The notes under the pieces are model-generated. The model saw nothing but the letters and a program-made list of their open reading frames with translations. It was not told the origin of the DNA and ran no database searches. This document shows positions 45,018 to 54,016 of a DNA stretch of 64,000 nt, in pieces; within the stretch, counting starts at the first letter, position 1; every line of letters begins with the position of its first letter. This stretch comes from Aminobacter niigataensis. Its GTDB lineage: Bacteria; Pseudomonadota; Alphaproteobacteria; Rhizobiales; Rhizobiaceae. The position numbers and the translations under genes are program-made. The stretch spans positions 248,001 to 312,000 of the forward strand of contig NZ_JACHOT010000005.1 of assembly GCF_014200015.1 (NCBI RefSeq), read 5' to 3'.

Positions 45018-46457
45018 ATGGCGCAGCCAGACATCCTCGTGCGCAACGTAACCATCGTGACCGTCGACCGGGATCGCCGGGTGATCGAGGGCGGCTGGCT
45101 GACGGTCACCGGCGACCGCATCAGCGCCATCGGCAGCGCAGGCGATGCCGCGCCGGCCGACGCAAGGGAAATCATCGACGGCACCGGCATGGTGGCGATG
45201 CCGGGGCTGATCGACAGCCATTCCCACGCCGGCCACGGGCTGGTGCGCAATGCCGGTGCCGGCGTCGACACCTGGTTCGAAGCCTGCGAGGAGATCTATG
45301 CGCGCGGCTCGACGCCCGCATTCTGGCGTGCCGAGGCGAGGATGACCCAGCTCGAACGGCTGCGCGGCGGCATCACCACTGCGATGACGCTGCTGGGTGG
45401 CGGCGCCGACATCTACCGCACCGACGATCCGGCCTTCGGCGACGCCCATAGCGGGGCGACAGCCGAATCCGGCCTGCGCACCTTCATGGCGGTGGGCCCC
45501 GGCCGACCGCCGTTCCCGCGCAGCTATCGCCATTTTTCGGAGACCGGGCAGTCGAAGGACGTGACGGTGTCGTTCGAACGCCAACTGGAGGTCAGCGAGA
45601 TCCTGATCGAGCGCTGGAACGATTTGCTTGGCCGCGGCACCGGCGTCTGCCTGGTGATGCCGGTCTACTATGCCGCCCAGATGGCGGATGCCGACGCCCG
45701 CCGGCAGGTCATCGAAATGGGCGAAGCGGTCATGGATCTGCGCCGTCGCAAGGGCGTGCTGTTCACCCAGGACGGCCACCGCGACGGCTCGATCGCGCTG
45801 GCGCGCGATCTTGGCGTCCTCGGTGAGTTCGCACTGCTGGGCCACAGCGTCGACCTTACCGAGGACGATTTCGCCGCGTTGAAGGAGACGGGTGCGTCGA
45901 TCATCCACAACCCGAGCGCCATCATGTCGGTCTATGGCCGCTGCCCGGTGCCGGAACTGATCGAGGCTGGCATCAATGTCTGCCTCGGATCGGATGCGGC
46001 TGCGCCCGACCGCGGCTACGACATGTTCCGCCACATGGCGCAGTGCATGCACTATCATCGCCGCCATTTCCGCGACCCGGCCTATCTGCCACCGGGCAAG
46101 ACGCTGGAGATGGCGACCATCGACGCTGCAAAGGCAATGGGACTGGAGAGCGAACTCGGCTCGCTGGAAACAGGCAAGAAGGCCGACATCGTGCTGGTCG
46201 ACATGTACAAGCCGCATCTCTACCCGCCGGTCATGCCGGTGACGCGCATCGCCCATTTCGCCAACGCGGCCGACGTCGACACCGTCATCGTCAACGGCAA
46301 GGTGCTGATGCGCGGCCGCAAGACCGACCATCTCGATGCCGACGACATCCTGGCCGACGCGGCGGAACAGGCGGCACTCGCCTTCGAGCGCGTGGGGCTC
46401 AGCCATCTGCTGGACGAGCCGCAGGACTTCTGGCGCAATGCGCGGCAGCCGCTCTAG
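45018..46457 (+). CDS. Amidohydrolase (TrzA/AtzA/SAH-deaminase-like)
   Basis: A 479-residue metal-dependent hydrolase with an intact site: HSH at 68-70 (LIDSHSHAGHG), DGHRDGS, LGHSVDLT, HNPSAIMSVYG and GSDAAAPDRG. HNPSA and the GSDAA segment are typical of the atrazine chlorohydrolase/guanine deaminase/S-adenosylhomocysteine deaminase branch. It shares an operon with the GntR regulator and faces the P1 peptidase gene, separated by a single base. Substrate unknown; an aminated heterocycle is plausible. Confidence 0.88.
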   Translation: MAQPDILVRNVTIVTVDRDRRVIEGGWLTVTGDRISAIGSAGDAAPADAREIIDGTGMVAMPGLIDSHSHAGHGLVRNAGAGVDTWFEACEEIYARGSTPAFWRAEARMTQLERLRGGITTAMTLLGGGADIYRTDDPAFGDAHSGATAESGLRTFMAVGPGRPPFPRSYRHFSETGQSKDVTVSFERQLEVSEILIERWNDLLGRGTGVCLVMPVYYAAQMADADARRQVIEMGEAVMDLRRRKGVLFTQDGHRDGSIALARDLGVLGEFALLGHSVDLTEDDFAALKETGASIIHNPSAIMSVYGRCPVPELIEAGINVCLGSDAAAPDRGYDMFRHMAQCMHYHRRHFRDPAYLPPGKTLEMATIDAAKAMGLESELGSLETGKKADIVLVDMYKPHLYPPVMPVTRIAHFANAADVDTVIVNGKVLMRGRKTDHLDADDILADAAEQAALAFERVGLSHLLDEPQDFWRNARQPL

Positions 46458-46458
46458 G

Positions 46459-47490
46459 CTAGCTCTGTGAGCGCAGCCAATCGGCCAGGGATGGCCGGAA
46501 ATGCCCGGCCCAGCCTTGCATGGCTTCAGCTGCACACATGGAGTTCACCACGGCTTCCTCGGTCGCTTCGGCTGCAGCGCGGAACAGGCGGTCGATGCGG
46601 TTTTCGTTGAGGGCTGAGATGGCGAGGAAATCGGCGCGCTCGTCGTGGTCGACGATCCGCGCTGTCGAGAAGCCGAGCGCGATGTCGCCGCTGCCATGTC
46701 CCCAATAGGCGCCAAGCCTGGCAAGGCCAGCACCGCAGCGGCGGACGACGCGCTTGAGCTGGCGGTGTTCCATGGCGATGTCGGTGGCGAGGATGACGAT
46801 GACCGAGCCCTTGTCCGGCTCCACCTTGGAACGCGGATCGGGGCGGCGGCCGTCGGGCAGGATGAGGTCGCCAGCGCGGCCGAAATTGGTGAGGACCAGC
46901 ACGCCGAGATGATGGTCGCGACCGCCGAGCTCGATGCGGCGCGAGGCTGTGCCGATGCCGCCCTTGAAGCCGAAGCAGCTCATGCCGGTGCCGGCGCCGA
47001 CATTGCCCTCGGCGACGGGGCCTGACGCGGCTGCGGCCAGCGCGGCGCGGGCGTCATCCTCGGTGGCGGCAAGCGCCTGGATGTCGCTGAGATAGCCGTC
47101 ATTGCACTCCATGACCACGGGATTGACCGTCACCGTCTCGCGGCCGATGTCGGGATTTTCGGCAATCGCCGCGCGGATCAAGGCATTGGCGCAGGTGCCG
47201 ACGCCGAAGGTGTTTGCGAGCAGGACAGGCGTTTCGAGCGTGCCCAGCTCCTCGACCTGCATCAGGCCGGCGCTCTTGCCGAAGCCGTTGATGATGTCGC
47301 AGGCGGCCAGCACCTTCTTGCGGTAGAGGTTGCCGCCGTGGGGCAGGATGGCGGTGACGCCGGTGTTGAGGTCTCCCGAGCGGATGGTGCGGTGGCCGAC
47401 CAAAACGCCAGGCACGTCGGTGATGGCGTTGAGCGGGCCGGTGAGCGACGCGCCGAAAGAAATGCCGAGTTCGCGGGCGATGCCGGACAT
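46459..47490 (-). CDS. P1 family aminopeptidase (DmpA/BapA-like)
   Basis: A 343-residue self-processing Ntn-fold peptidase. The characteristic regions are ITDVPGVLVGH near 23-33, GNVGAGTGMSCFGFKGGIGTASR at 162-184, and the cleavage site Gly228-Ser229 in DKGSVIVILATD; Ser229 becomes the N-terminal nucleophile of the beta chain. Family members remove N-terminal L-, D- or beta-amino acids from small peptides and amides. It is last in a four-gene operon, 5 bases after the Nudix gene. Confidence 0.9.
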   Translation of the reverse strand: MSGIARELGISFGASLTGPLNAITDVPGVLVGHRTIRSGDLNTGVTAILPHGGNLYRKKVLAACDIINGFGKSAGLMQVEELGTLETPVLLANTFGVGTCANALIRAAIAENPDIGRETVTVNPVVMECNDGYLSDIQALAATEDDARAALAAAASGPVAEGNVGAGTGMSCFGFKGGIGTASRRIELGGRDHHLGVLVLTNFGRAGDLILPDGRRPDPRSKVEPDKGSVIVILATDIAMEHRQLKRVVRRCGAGLARLGAYWGHGSGDIALGFSTARIVDHDERADFLAISALNENRIDRLFRAAAEATEEAVVNSMCAAEAMQGWAGHFRPSLADWLRSQS

Positions 47491-47495
47491 GGCTC

Positions 47496-48083
47496 CTAGG
47501 CTCCGCGCAGCAAGTGGAGTGCTGCGTATTGCAGCAGCATGATGGTCTTGCCATCGCAGATGCGGCCGTCGGCGACCATGGCCAGCGCCTCGTCGATGCC
47601 GATTTCCAGCACCTCGATGTCCTCGCCCTCGCCCGCATGACCACCGCCGGCGGACACACGATCGGACGGCTCGTACTCGCCGACGAAGAAGTAGATCTTC
47701 TCGGTCACGGCGCCGGGACTCATGAAGGCTTCGAAGACGCGGCGGACATGGTGGATACGGAAGCCGGTTTCTTCCTCGACCTCGGCGCGAATGCGCTCTT
47801 CGGGGGCGGCATCGTCGAGCAGTCCGGCGGGTGTCTCGATCAGCATGTCGTCGTAGCCGCTGACGAAGGCCGGGTAGCGGAACTGCTTGACCAGCACCAC
47901 GGTGCGGCGCGCGGGATCGTAGAGCAGGATGGTGGCGCCGTTGCCGCGATCGTAGGTCTCGCGGCTCTGGGTCTGCCATTCGCCGTCGCCGCGGCGATAG
48001 GCGAAGGTGGTCTTCTTCAGCACGTACCAGTCGTCCGAGAGAGTTTTGACGTCCTGGACGCGGATGCGGTCGGCAATGCTCAT
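47496..48083 (-). CDS. nudK: Nudix hydrolase, NudK/AdpP type
   Basis: A 195-residue Nudix protein. The N-terminal domain (RETYDRGNGATILLYDPARR and VLVKQFRYPAF) is characteristic of the NudK/YffH group. The Nudix box GLLDDAAPEERIRAEVEEETGF keeps the G, the glutamates of EVEEETG and the hydrophobics but has Ala at the first conserved Glu and Ala for the Arg. Relatives cleave GDP-mannose or ADP-ribose. In this operon it may remove a nucleotide-sugar or ADP-ribose-like product; the connection to the amino acid genes is not clear. Confidence 0.85.
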   Translation of the reverse strand: MSIADRIRVQDVKTLSDDWYVLKKTTFAYRRGDGEWQTQSRETYDRGNGATILLYDPARRTVVLVKQFRYPAFVSGYDDMLIETPAGLLDDAAPEERIRAEVEEETGFRIHHVRRVFEAFMSPGAVTEKIYFFVGEYEPSDRVSAGGGHAGEGEDIEVLEIGIDEALAMVADGRICDGKTIMLLQYAALHLLRGA

Positions 48084-48175
48084 CTGACACCTTCGAAGCT
48101 GGCCATCGGGCCGGGGATTCGCGGGCGCCAGAATAGGCGGGGCCGCGCCGGAGCGCGACCCCATGTGGTGAAACC

Positions 48176-49186
48176 TCAGCGCACCGGCGGGGCGTACATC
48201 AGGCCGCCGGCGTTCCACTGGGCGTTGATGCCGCGGTCGATCTTGAGGTCGCTCGACTGGCCGAGATTGCGCTCGAAGATCTCGCCGTAATTGCCGACCT
48301 TGGAGACGACATTGTAGGCCCAGCGCGGGTCGAGGCCGAGCTGCTGGCCGCTGTCGCCTTCGGCACCAAGGAAACGCTTGATGGCGGGATTGGCCGAGGT
48401 AAGACCGGCTTCGGCATTGTCCTTGGTGATGCCGAGTTCTTCCGCCTCGATCAGCGCAAACAGCGTCCAGCGGACGATGCTGAACCACTTGTCGTCGCCC
48501 TGGCGTACGGCCGGTCCGAGCGGCTCCTTCGAGATGATTTCCGGCAGCACAGTGTAGTTGGCCGGGTCGGTGAGCTTCAGGCGCTGGGCATAGAGGGCAG
48601 AGGCATCGGTGGTGTAGACGTCGCAGCGGCCGGTATCGAAGGCCTTGATGATACCGTCGGCGGAATCGATGACGACCGGCTCGTATTTCAGCTTGTTGGC
48701 GCTGAAATAGTCGGCGACGTTCTGCTCGGTCGTGGTGCCCTGTTCGGTGCAGACCGTGGCCCCGTCGAGCTTGAGCGCGCTGTCGACGCCGAGATCCTTG
48801 CGCACCATGAAGCCCTGGCCGTCATAATAGGCAGTGCCGGCGAAACGAAGGCCGAGGCTCGAGTCGCGCGACAGGGTCCAGGTGGTCTGGCGCGAGAGCA
48901 GATCGACTGTGCCGGACTGGACCGCGGTGAAGCGCTCCTTCGTGGACAGCGGCACGTAGCTGACCTTGTCGGCGTCGCCGAGCACGGCGGCGGCCACGGC
49001 GCGGCAGACGTCGATGTCGAAGCCCGACCACTTGCCGGCGTCGTCGGGCGCCGAGAAGCCGGCGACACCCTGGCTGACGCCGCAGGTGACGGTGCCACGC
49101 TGCTTGACGATGTCGAGCGTGTCGGCCTTGGCCGGCGTGGCGAGGGCGGCCGTGCCGAGCAGAAGTGCTGCGAGATGATGTTTCAT
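48176..49186 (-). CDS. Amino acid ABC transporter substrate-binding protein (AapJ-like)
   Basis: A 336-residue periplasmic binding protein, SBP_bac_3 fold. Signal peptide MKHHLAALLLGTAALATPAKA, then TLDIVKQRGTVTCGVSQGVAGFS, the GFDIDVCRAVAAAVLG motif and STKERFTAVQSGTVDLLSR. These features match the general L-amino acid binding proteins of rhizobia. No permease or ATPase gene accompanies it, so it may feed an importer encoded elsewhere. It is the second gene of the four-gene operon. Confidence 0.92.
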   Translation of the reverse strand: MKHHLAALLLGTAALATPAKADTLDIVKQRGTVTCGVSQGVAGFSAPDDAGKWSGFDIDVCRAVAAAVLGDADKVSYVPLSTKERFTAVQSGTVDLLSRQTTWTLSRDSSLGLRFAGTAYYDGQGFMVRKDLGVDSALKLDGATVCTEQGTTTEQNVADYFSANKLKYEPVVIDSADGIIKAFDTGRCDVYTTDASALYAQRLKLTDPANYTVLPEIISKEPLGPAVRQGDDKWFSIVRWTLFALIEAEELGITKDNAEAGLTSANPAIKRFLGAEGDSGQQLGLDPRWAYNVVSKVGNYGEIFERNLGQSSDLKIDRGINAQWNAGGLMYAPPVR

Positions 49187-49277
49187 GGTTCTTCCTCCCT
49201 TGTTTCGAGGCAAAGCCTCTTCGTGCCGCCGGCGCAGGGCGCCGGAAGTTCGTGAAATCCCCTGTCGTTAAGTCCCT

Positions 49278-49298
49278 CCGCGCGAGGCCGTCGCGCGG
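49278..49298. promoter_or_regulatory. Intercistronic hairpin
   Basis: CCGCGCGA at 49278-49285 is perfectly complementary to TCGCGCGG at 49291-49298, between the fusion gene's stop codon and the binding-protein gene. There is no T-run, so an RNA-stabilising or processing role is more likely than termination. Confidence 0.4.
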
Positions 49299-49306
49299 GC
49301 CTGCTG

Positions 49307-52300
49307 CTATGTGCCTTCGGCTTCCACCGCGGCGAAGGTTTCTTCGAGAACGCCGACCAGATGATCGGCATCGCGCCGGCTGAAGATCATCGGCGGGCGC
49401 ATCTTGAGCACGTTGTCGTGCGGGCCTTCGGTGCCGATGAGCACGCCACGGGCGCGGGCGCCGTCATTGACCTTGCGGGCGAATGCGGTGGCCGGCTCCT
49501 TCGTCCTGCGGTCGGTAACCAGCTCGATGCCGAGGAACAGGCCCATGCCCCTGACGTCGCCGATGACCTCGTAGCGCCTCTGCATGTCCTTGAACCGCTC
49601 GACGAGATAGGCGCCGACGTCGGCGGCATTGTCACGCAGGCGGCCGCGCTCGATGACGTCGAGCACGGCGAGGCCCGCGGCACAGGACACCGGGTTGCCG
49701 CCGAAGGTGTTGAAATACTCCATGCCGTTGTCGAAGCGGTCGGCGATGTCGCGCGTGGTGACCAGCGCCGACATGGGGTGGCCGTTGCCGATGGGCTTGC
49801 CCATGGTGACGATGTCGGGGGTAACGCCTTGCGTCTCGAAGGCCCACCAGTGGCTGCCGACGCGACCGAAGCCGACCTGCACCTCGTCGGCGATGCAGAT
49901 GCCGCCGGCGGCGCGGACCATGGCGTAGACTTCCTTCAGATAGCCCTCGGGGAGAAAAACCTGGCCGGCGACGCTGGGGATGGATTCGGCGATGAAGAAG
50001 GCAGGAGCCCGCCCTTCCTTGCGCATCGCCTCGATCTGCTCGGCGATACTTTCGGCGAAACGCCTGGCATGCTCTTCCACCGGCCAGTCAGACGGCGCGC
50101 GGTAGCTGTCGGGAATGGTTGCCTCGAACACGTGTGCCGGCCGACCCTTGCCGCCCTTGCGCTTGTATTTGTAGGGGCTGAGGTCGATCAACTCTTGGGT
50201 GGTGCCGTGGTAAGCCCAGTCGAGCACGACCGCGTCATTGCGGCCGGTTAAGGTGCGCGACATGCGCAGAGCGAGGCTGTTGGCCTCGCTGCCAGAGCAG
50301 GCGAAGGAGGCAACCGAAAGACCATCGGGCAGGGTCGCAGTCAGCCGCTCGGCATAGGTGACGATGGCGTCGTGCAGGTAACGCGTGTTGGTGTTGAGCC
50401 TTGCCGCCTGGGTGGCGATCGCCTCGACGACATCGGGGTGGGCGTGGCCGAGGTGGCAGACATTGTTGAAGCAGTCGAGATAGGCGCGGCCGCGATCGTC
50501 GATCAGCCAGGCGCCCTCGCCGCGCACGAACTTGATCGGCTCGGAATAGGAGATCGACAGGTTGGGCAGCAGCGAGGTTTTCCGCGCGGCGACGATTTCA
50601 GGACGTGTCCGGCCGTCGCGCTGGAAGGTCTCGGGCGGGATGCCGGCAAGGGTTGCCGCATCGGGGAACAGCTCGGCCCAGACGTCGAGATAACGCGCCT
50701 CGCCGACGCCGAGGATGTCGCGGGCGGCAAGATCGGGGTCGGTCGAGATCTGGAAATGCAAATGCGGTGCCCAGCCGCCGTTCTCGGCGGGCGCGCCCAT
50801 TTCGCCGACCAGCGCGCCGGCCGCGAGCTCTTGCCCTGGCTTCAGGCGTGCCATGGCCTCATGCGCCATGTGGCCCCAAAGCGTGACGAAGGGCGGGCAG
50901 CCCTCGGGCGAATGCTCGAGGGCGATCAGGCAGCCATAGCCGAGCGGGTCCTCCTCGATCTCGACGCTTTTCACGGTAGCCGCGAGCGGCGTGTAGACCC
51001 TGGTGCCGGCCGGCATGAACAGGTCGAGGCCGAGGTGATGCACGCGGCGGGCGCCCTCGACGAAGCGCGACCAGAAGATGTCGGAGGTATAGACGGTGCG
51101 CGCCTCGCCCCACGGGCCGATGCCAAGCGCGATACCGTTCTCAGCACAATAGGCGTCCCACCAGGCGGTGGCCTTGTCCGGCTCCCGGCCGGCCGAGGTG
51201 ACCGTCATCGGATGGGCCGGATCGCCATAGGGCACAAGCGCCTTGGCCAGCGTTGCCGGATGACGCTCGAGGATCGGCGCCAGTGACTTGCGATTGTCAG
51301 CGATCCAGCGGGTGATGTCGGACGCACCGGGCGCGGCGTCGAAGCCGCAGGCATGGCGCAGGATCGCGGTGGCGAAACGCCGGTTCATGGCATCGAGCCG
51401 GCGAAGCAACCGCCAGGCTGGGGCCTCCGAGATCGCCAGGTAGGGATTGTCGCCGACCTGGGCCTTGCGCTGCGCCGACAGCGACACCGAGATGACCAGG
51501 CGCATGGCGATGAGGTCGAACAAAAGGTCGATCTCTTCCTCGCGCAGCGGATACTCGACGTGGAAGCCGGCGGCGAGCTGAGCTGCGGCACCGATCGGAT
51601 CCTCGACATCGAGGATCGAATAGGCGCAGGCGACCGCCACCTCGGCGATGACGGGGGAAAATAGCGCGTCGCCGAAATCGATGATGCCGGCGATGCGGCT
51701 GTTGTCGTTGTCGTCGACGAGCACATTCCAGTCGTTGGCGTCGTTGTGGATGACCTGGGCGCGCAAGCTCGCCAGGCGCGGCGCGACCTCGGCATCGAAG
51801 CGGTCGAGCAACCGTCCGAGCAAGGCACGGTCTTCGGCATCGTCGACGTGACGCAGCCGCCCACGCGCGGCACCGGCCTGCCTGATGTCCCAGTCGAAGC
51901 TGCGCAAGGCGCCGGGATGGATGAAGCCTTGCAGGGCGCGGTCGAGCCGGCCAAGTGCTGCGCCGAGATTGCCCAGGAGTTCAGGCGTGCGCGCGGCTTC
52001 GGCCAGCGGCATCCCGGGCAGCCACGACACCAGCCGCAGGGCATGCTGCTCGCCGGCAACGCCCGTGGCATGGGCGAGTGCTGCGCCGTCTTGCGTCAGC
52101 CGGAGGCGCGGCACCGCGACATCGGCGCCGGTGCGCGCCAGATGATCGAGCAATGCCACCTGGAACTCGCTTTCGCTGGCCGGCTCGCTGGCGTTGACGA
52201 TCTTGAGAATCCAAAGGGACCCTTCCGCCGCCGTCAGCTTGAAATTCTGGTCGCGCTCGCTGTCGAGCGAACTCGTCCTGCCTGCGACGCCGAAGTGGCT

Positions 52301-52363
52301 CGCGGCCAAGGCCTTTGCCTGGTCCAGCGAGAATTGCGGCGCGGGGTAAGTCACGTCAGTCAT
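49307..52363 (-). CDS. Kinase (APH) / M23 peptidase / class III aminotransferase fusion
   Basis: A 1018-residue cytosolic three-domain protein. Residues about 20-340 are an APH-type kinase: [10 protein letters not shown] at 206-215 with catalytic Asp208, and DFGD at 229-232. Residues about 425-545 are an M23 peptidase domain with complete metal ligands (HLGLD at 443-447, HLH at 534-536, H498). Residues about 600-1018 are a fold-type I, class III aminotransferase with [19 protein letters not shown] at 826-834 and PLP lysine K856 ([10 protein letters not shown]). In mammals the related pairs are hydroxylysine kinase with phosphohydroxylysine phospho-lyase and ethanolamine-phosphate phospho-lyase. 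It is divergent from an Lrp-type regulator and first in its operon. Confidence 0.9.
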   Translation of the reverse strand: MTDVTYPAPQFSLDQAKALAASHFGVAGRTSSLDSERDQNFKLTAAEGSLWILKIVNASEPASESEFQVALLDHLARTGADVAVPRLRLTQDGAALAHATGVAGEQHALRLVSWLPGMPLAEAARTPELLGNLGAALGRLDRALQGFIHPGALRSFDWDIRQAGAARGRLRHVDDAEDRALLGRLLDRFDAEVAPRLASLRAQVIHNDANDWNVLVDDNDNSRIAGIIDFGDALFSPVIAEVAVACAYSILDVEDPIGAAAQLAAGFHVEYPLREEEIDLLFDLIAMRLVISVSLSAQRKAQVGDNPYLAISEAPAWRLLRRLDAMNRRFATAILRHACGFDAAPGASDITRWIADNRKSLAPILERHPATLAKALVPYGDPAHPMTVTSAGREPDKATAWWDAYCAENGIALGIGPWGEARTVYTSDIFWSRFVEGARRVHHLGLDLFMPAGTRVYTPLAATVKSVEIEEDPLGYGCLIALEHSPEGCPPFVTLWGHMAHEAMARLKPGQELAAGALVGEMGAPAENGGWAPHLHFQISTDPDLAARDILGVGEARYLDVWAELFPDAATLAGIPPETFQRDGRTRPEIVAARKTSLLPNLSISYSEPIKFVRGEGAWLIDDRGRAYLDCFNNVCHLGHAHPDVVEAIATQAARLNTNTRYLHDAIVTYAERLTATLPDGLSVASFACSGSEANSLALRMSRTLTGRNDAVVLDWAYHGTTQELIDLSPYKYKRKGGKGRPAHVFEATIPDSYRAPSDWPVEEHARRFAESIAEQIEAMRKEGRAPAFFIAESIPSVAGQVFLPEGYLKEVYAMVRAAGGICIADEVQVGFGRVGSHWWAFETQGVTPDIVTMGKPIGNGHPMSALVTTRDIADRFDNGMEYFNTFGGNPVSCAAGLAVLDVIERGRLRDNAADVGAYLVERFKDMQRRYEVIGDVRGMGLFLGIELVTDRRTKEPATAFARKVNDGARARGVLIGTEGPHDNVLKMRPPMIFSRRDADHLVGVLEETFAAVEAEGT

Positions 52364-52493
52364 TGGCTATCCGGATTTGCTGCGATCGGAGCTTGGCACG
52401 GGCCGAAAAATCGGGCATCCGGCAAAGCGTCGGTTATACCGGCATAATGACTGCATTGACCGGCACTTTAACGGCGCGGATCGGAACCAGACG

Positions 52494-52931
52494 ATGAAGG
52501 AACTCGACGCCAAGGACAGGGACATTCTGGGCATCCTGTCGAAGGAAGCGCGCATCCCGCTCAAGACGCTGGCGGGGCGCATCGGCCTATCGCGAAGTGC
52601 GACCAGCGAACGGGTTGCGGCGCTGGAGAAAAGCGGCGTCATCCGCGGCTATCGCGCCGATATCGGCCAGATGGACACCAACCTGGTCTCGGCCTTCCTG
52701 CTGGTGACGCTGGTCAGCACGCCTTCGATGGGCGTGCTCGACCAGCTGGCGCGCTATTCTGAAGTGCGGCGGGTGTCGTCGATTACCGGCCAGCTCGACC
52801 TGATCGTCGAGGTCGAGGTGCCGTCGATCGACAGGCTGAACACGCTGCGCGACATCATCGCCACGCACCAGAGCGTGCAGGACCTGACGACGCTGATCGT
52901 GCTGCGCCGCGACATCGAGCGGGTGGCGTGA
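52494..52931 (+). CDS. Lrp/AsnC family regulator
   Basis: A 145-residue Lrp-type protein: HTH at the N-terminus (LDAKDRDILGILSKEARIPLKTLAGRIGLSRSATSERVAALEKSGV) and a RAM ligand domain with SVSFLL-like VTLVSTP and SSITGQLDLIVEVEV. Transcribed divergently from the kinase-M23-aminotransferase gene 131 bases away, so it almost certainly controls that operon in response to the amino compound. The ATG at 52494 is used; an upstream frame start has no ribosome site. Confidence 0.92.
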   Translation: MKELDAKDRDILGILSKEARIPLKTLAGRIGLSRSATSERVAALEKSGVIRGYRADIGQMDTNLVSAFLLVTLVSTPSMGVLDQLARYSEVRRVSSITGQLDLIVEVEVPSIDRLNTLRDIIATHQSVQDLTTLIVLRRDIERVA

Positions 52932-52986
52932 CGGCGGCACCCGTTGGCTGCGATGGGAGAGATCGAAGCGAGCAATCGCAGGGGAG

Positions 52987-54003
52987 CTACAAGGCCGAAA
53001 GCCAGGCGAGCGTTCTGGCTTCATCGACATCGAGCCACGTACTGCGCGTTCTTCGGGACCCGTGACGTCGCGTCCCAAGCTCCCCGTCCGACCACCGCTC
53101 TAAGATTGCGGGATGAATATACCCGTTCCGGCAAACCGTGCGGGTATTGCCGAGCCTGCTTGCGACTTCATCGATGACCTGATTGCACAGGCGTTGCCTG
53201 GCTGGCAGGCTGTCAGGAAGCTCGATATCGCCGAACAGCGCCAGCGCACGCACCGTTCCACCCCAGGTCCTGAAATCCTTGGAACTGAAATCCGGGCCGC
53301 ACGCAGCGCGGATGTAGTCATTCACGTCGTCGGAGGTCACGCGTGATCGTTCGCCATCGTCGTCGATATATTGGAACAGGTGCTGCCCGGGCAATTCCTG
53401 TATTCGCCGGACCAGCCCGGCCATCCGGCGGTCAACGAGTTGCAACCGCCATTGCTTGCCGGATTTGCCTTTGAAGGCAAAGCGCAGGGTCGATCCGCTG
53501 ACGTCGACATGACGGCCGCGCAAGGTGGTCAGGCCGAAACTGCCATTTTCCCGAGCATATTGAGGACTCCCGACCCGGATCAAGGTGTTGTCCAGGAGCC
53601 AGACGATGGCGGCGACAACCTTTTCCCGCGACAGCTTTCGTTTGCCCAGGTCCGCATTCACTTTGCGCCTCAGCCGGGGAAGTGTCCGGGCAAAATCGCC
53701 GAGCCTCGAGAACTTTGCCTCATCGCGGCGCTCAGTCCAGCGCGGATGGTAGCGGTACTGCTTGCGTCCGCGCTGGTCCCGACCGGTTGCCTGGATATGG
53801 CCCAGTGCATCGGCACAGATCCAAACGTCAGTCCACGCAGGAGGGATGGCCAGGCCGCGAATTCGCTCCAGATCGGCCCGACCCGCAGCCCGTCCGGCAG
53901 CACAACGATATGAGAAGCCCTTGCCGGCCGGGCGCCGCGAGATGCCCGGCTCCTCGTCGTTGACGTAGCGCAGACGCGCAGGGCTTGAGGAAACGCCTGC
54001 CAA
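52987..54003 (-). CDS. DNA topoisomerase IB (poxvirus type)
   Basis: A 338-residue eukaryote-like type IB topoisomerase that relaxes supercoils through a 3'-phosphotyrosine. RLRYVNDEEPGISRRPAGKGFSY and AIPPAWTDVWICADALGHIQATGRDQRGRKQYRYHPRW are the family's opening; the core is FKGKSGKQWRLQLVDRR, SSKDFRTWGGTVRAL, and the nucleophile is Tyr295 in RNGYIHPAIL. The start is unclear: the frame has a TTG at 54003 right behind GGAGG and an ATG only at 54183 inside the otsA reading frame; I use the TTG. It lies immediately downstream of otsA. Confidence 0.88.
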   Translation of the reverse strand: MAGVSSSPARLRYVNDEEPGISRRPAGKGFSYRCAAGRAAGRADLERIRGLAIPPAWTDVWICADALGHIQATGRDQRGRKQYRYHPRWTERRDEAKFSRLGDFARTLPRLRRKVNADLGKRKLSREKVVAAIVWLLDNTLIRVGSPQYARENGSFGLTTLRGRHVDVSGSTLRFAFKGKSGKQWRLQLVDRRMAGLVRRIQELPGQHLFQYIDDDGERSRVTSDDVNDYIRAACGPDFSSKDFRTWGGTVRALALFGDIELPDSLPARQRLCNQVIDEVASRLGNTRTVCRNGYIHPAILERWSDGELGTRRHGSRRTRSTWLDVDEARTLAWLSAL

Positions 54004-54016
54004 ACCTCCACCCGCC

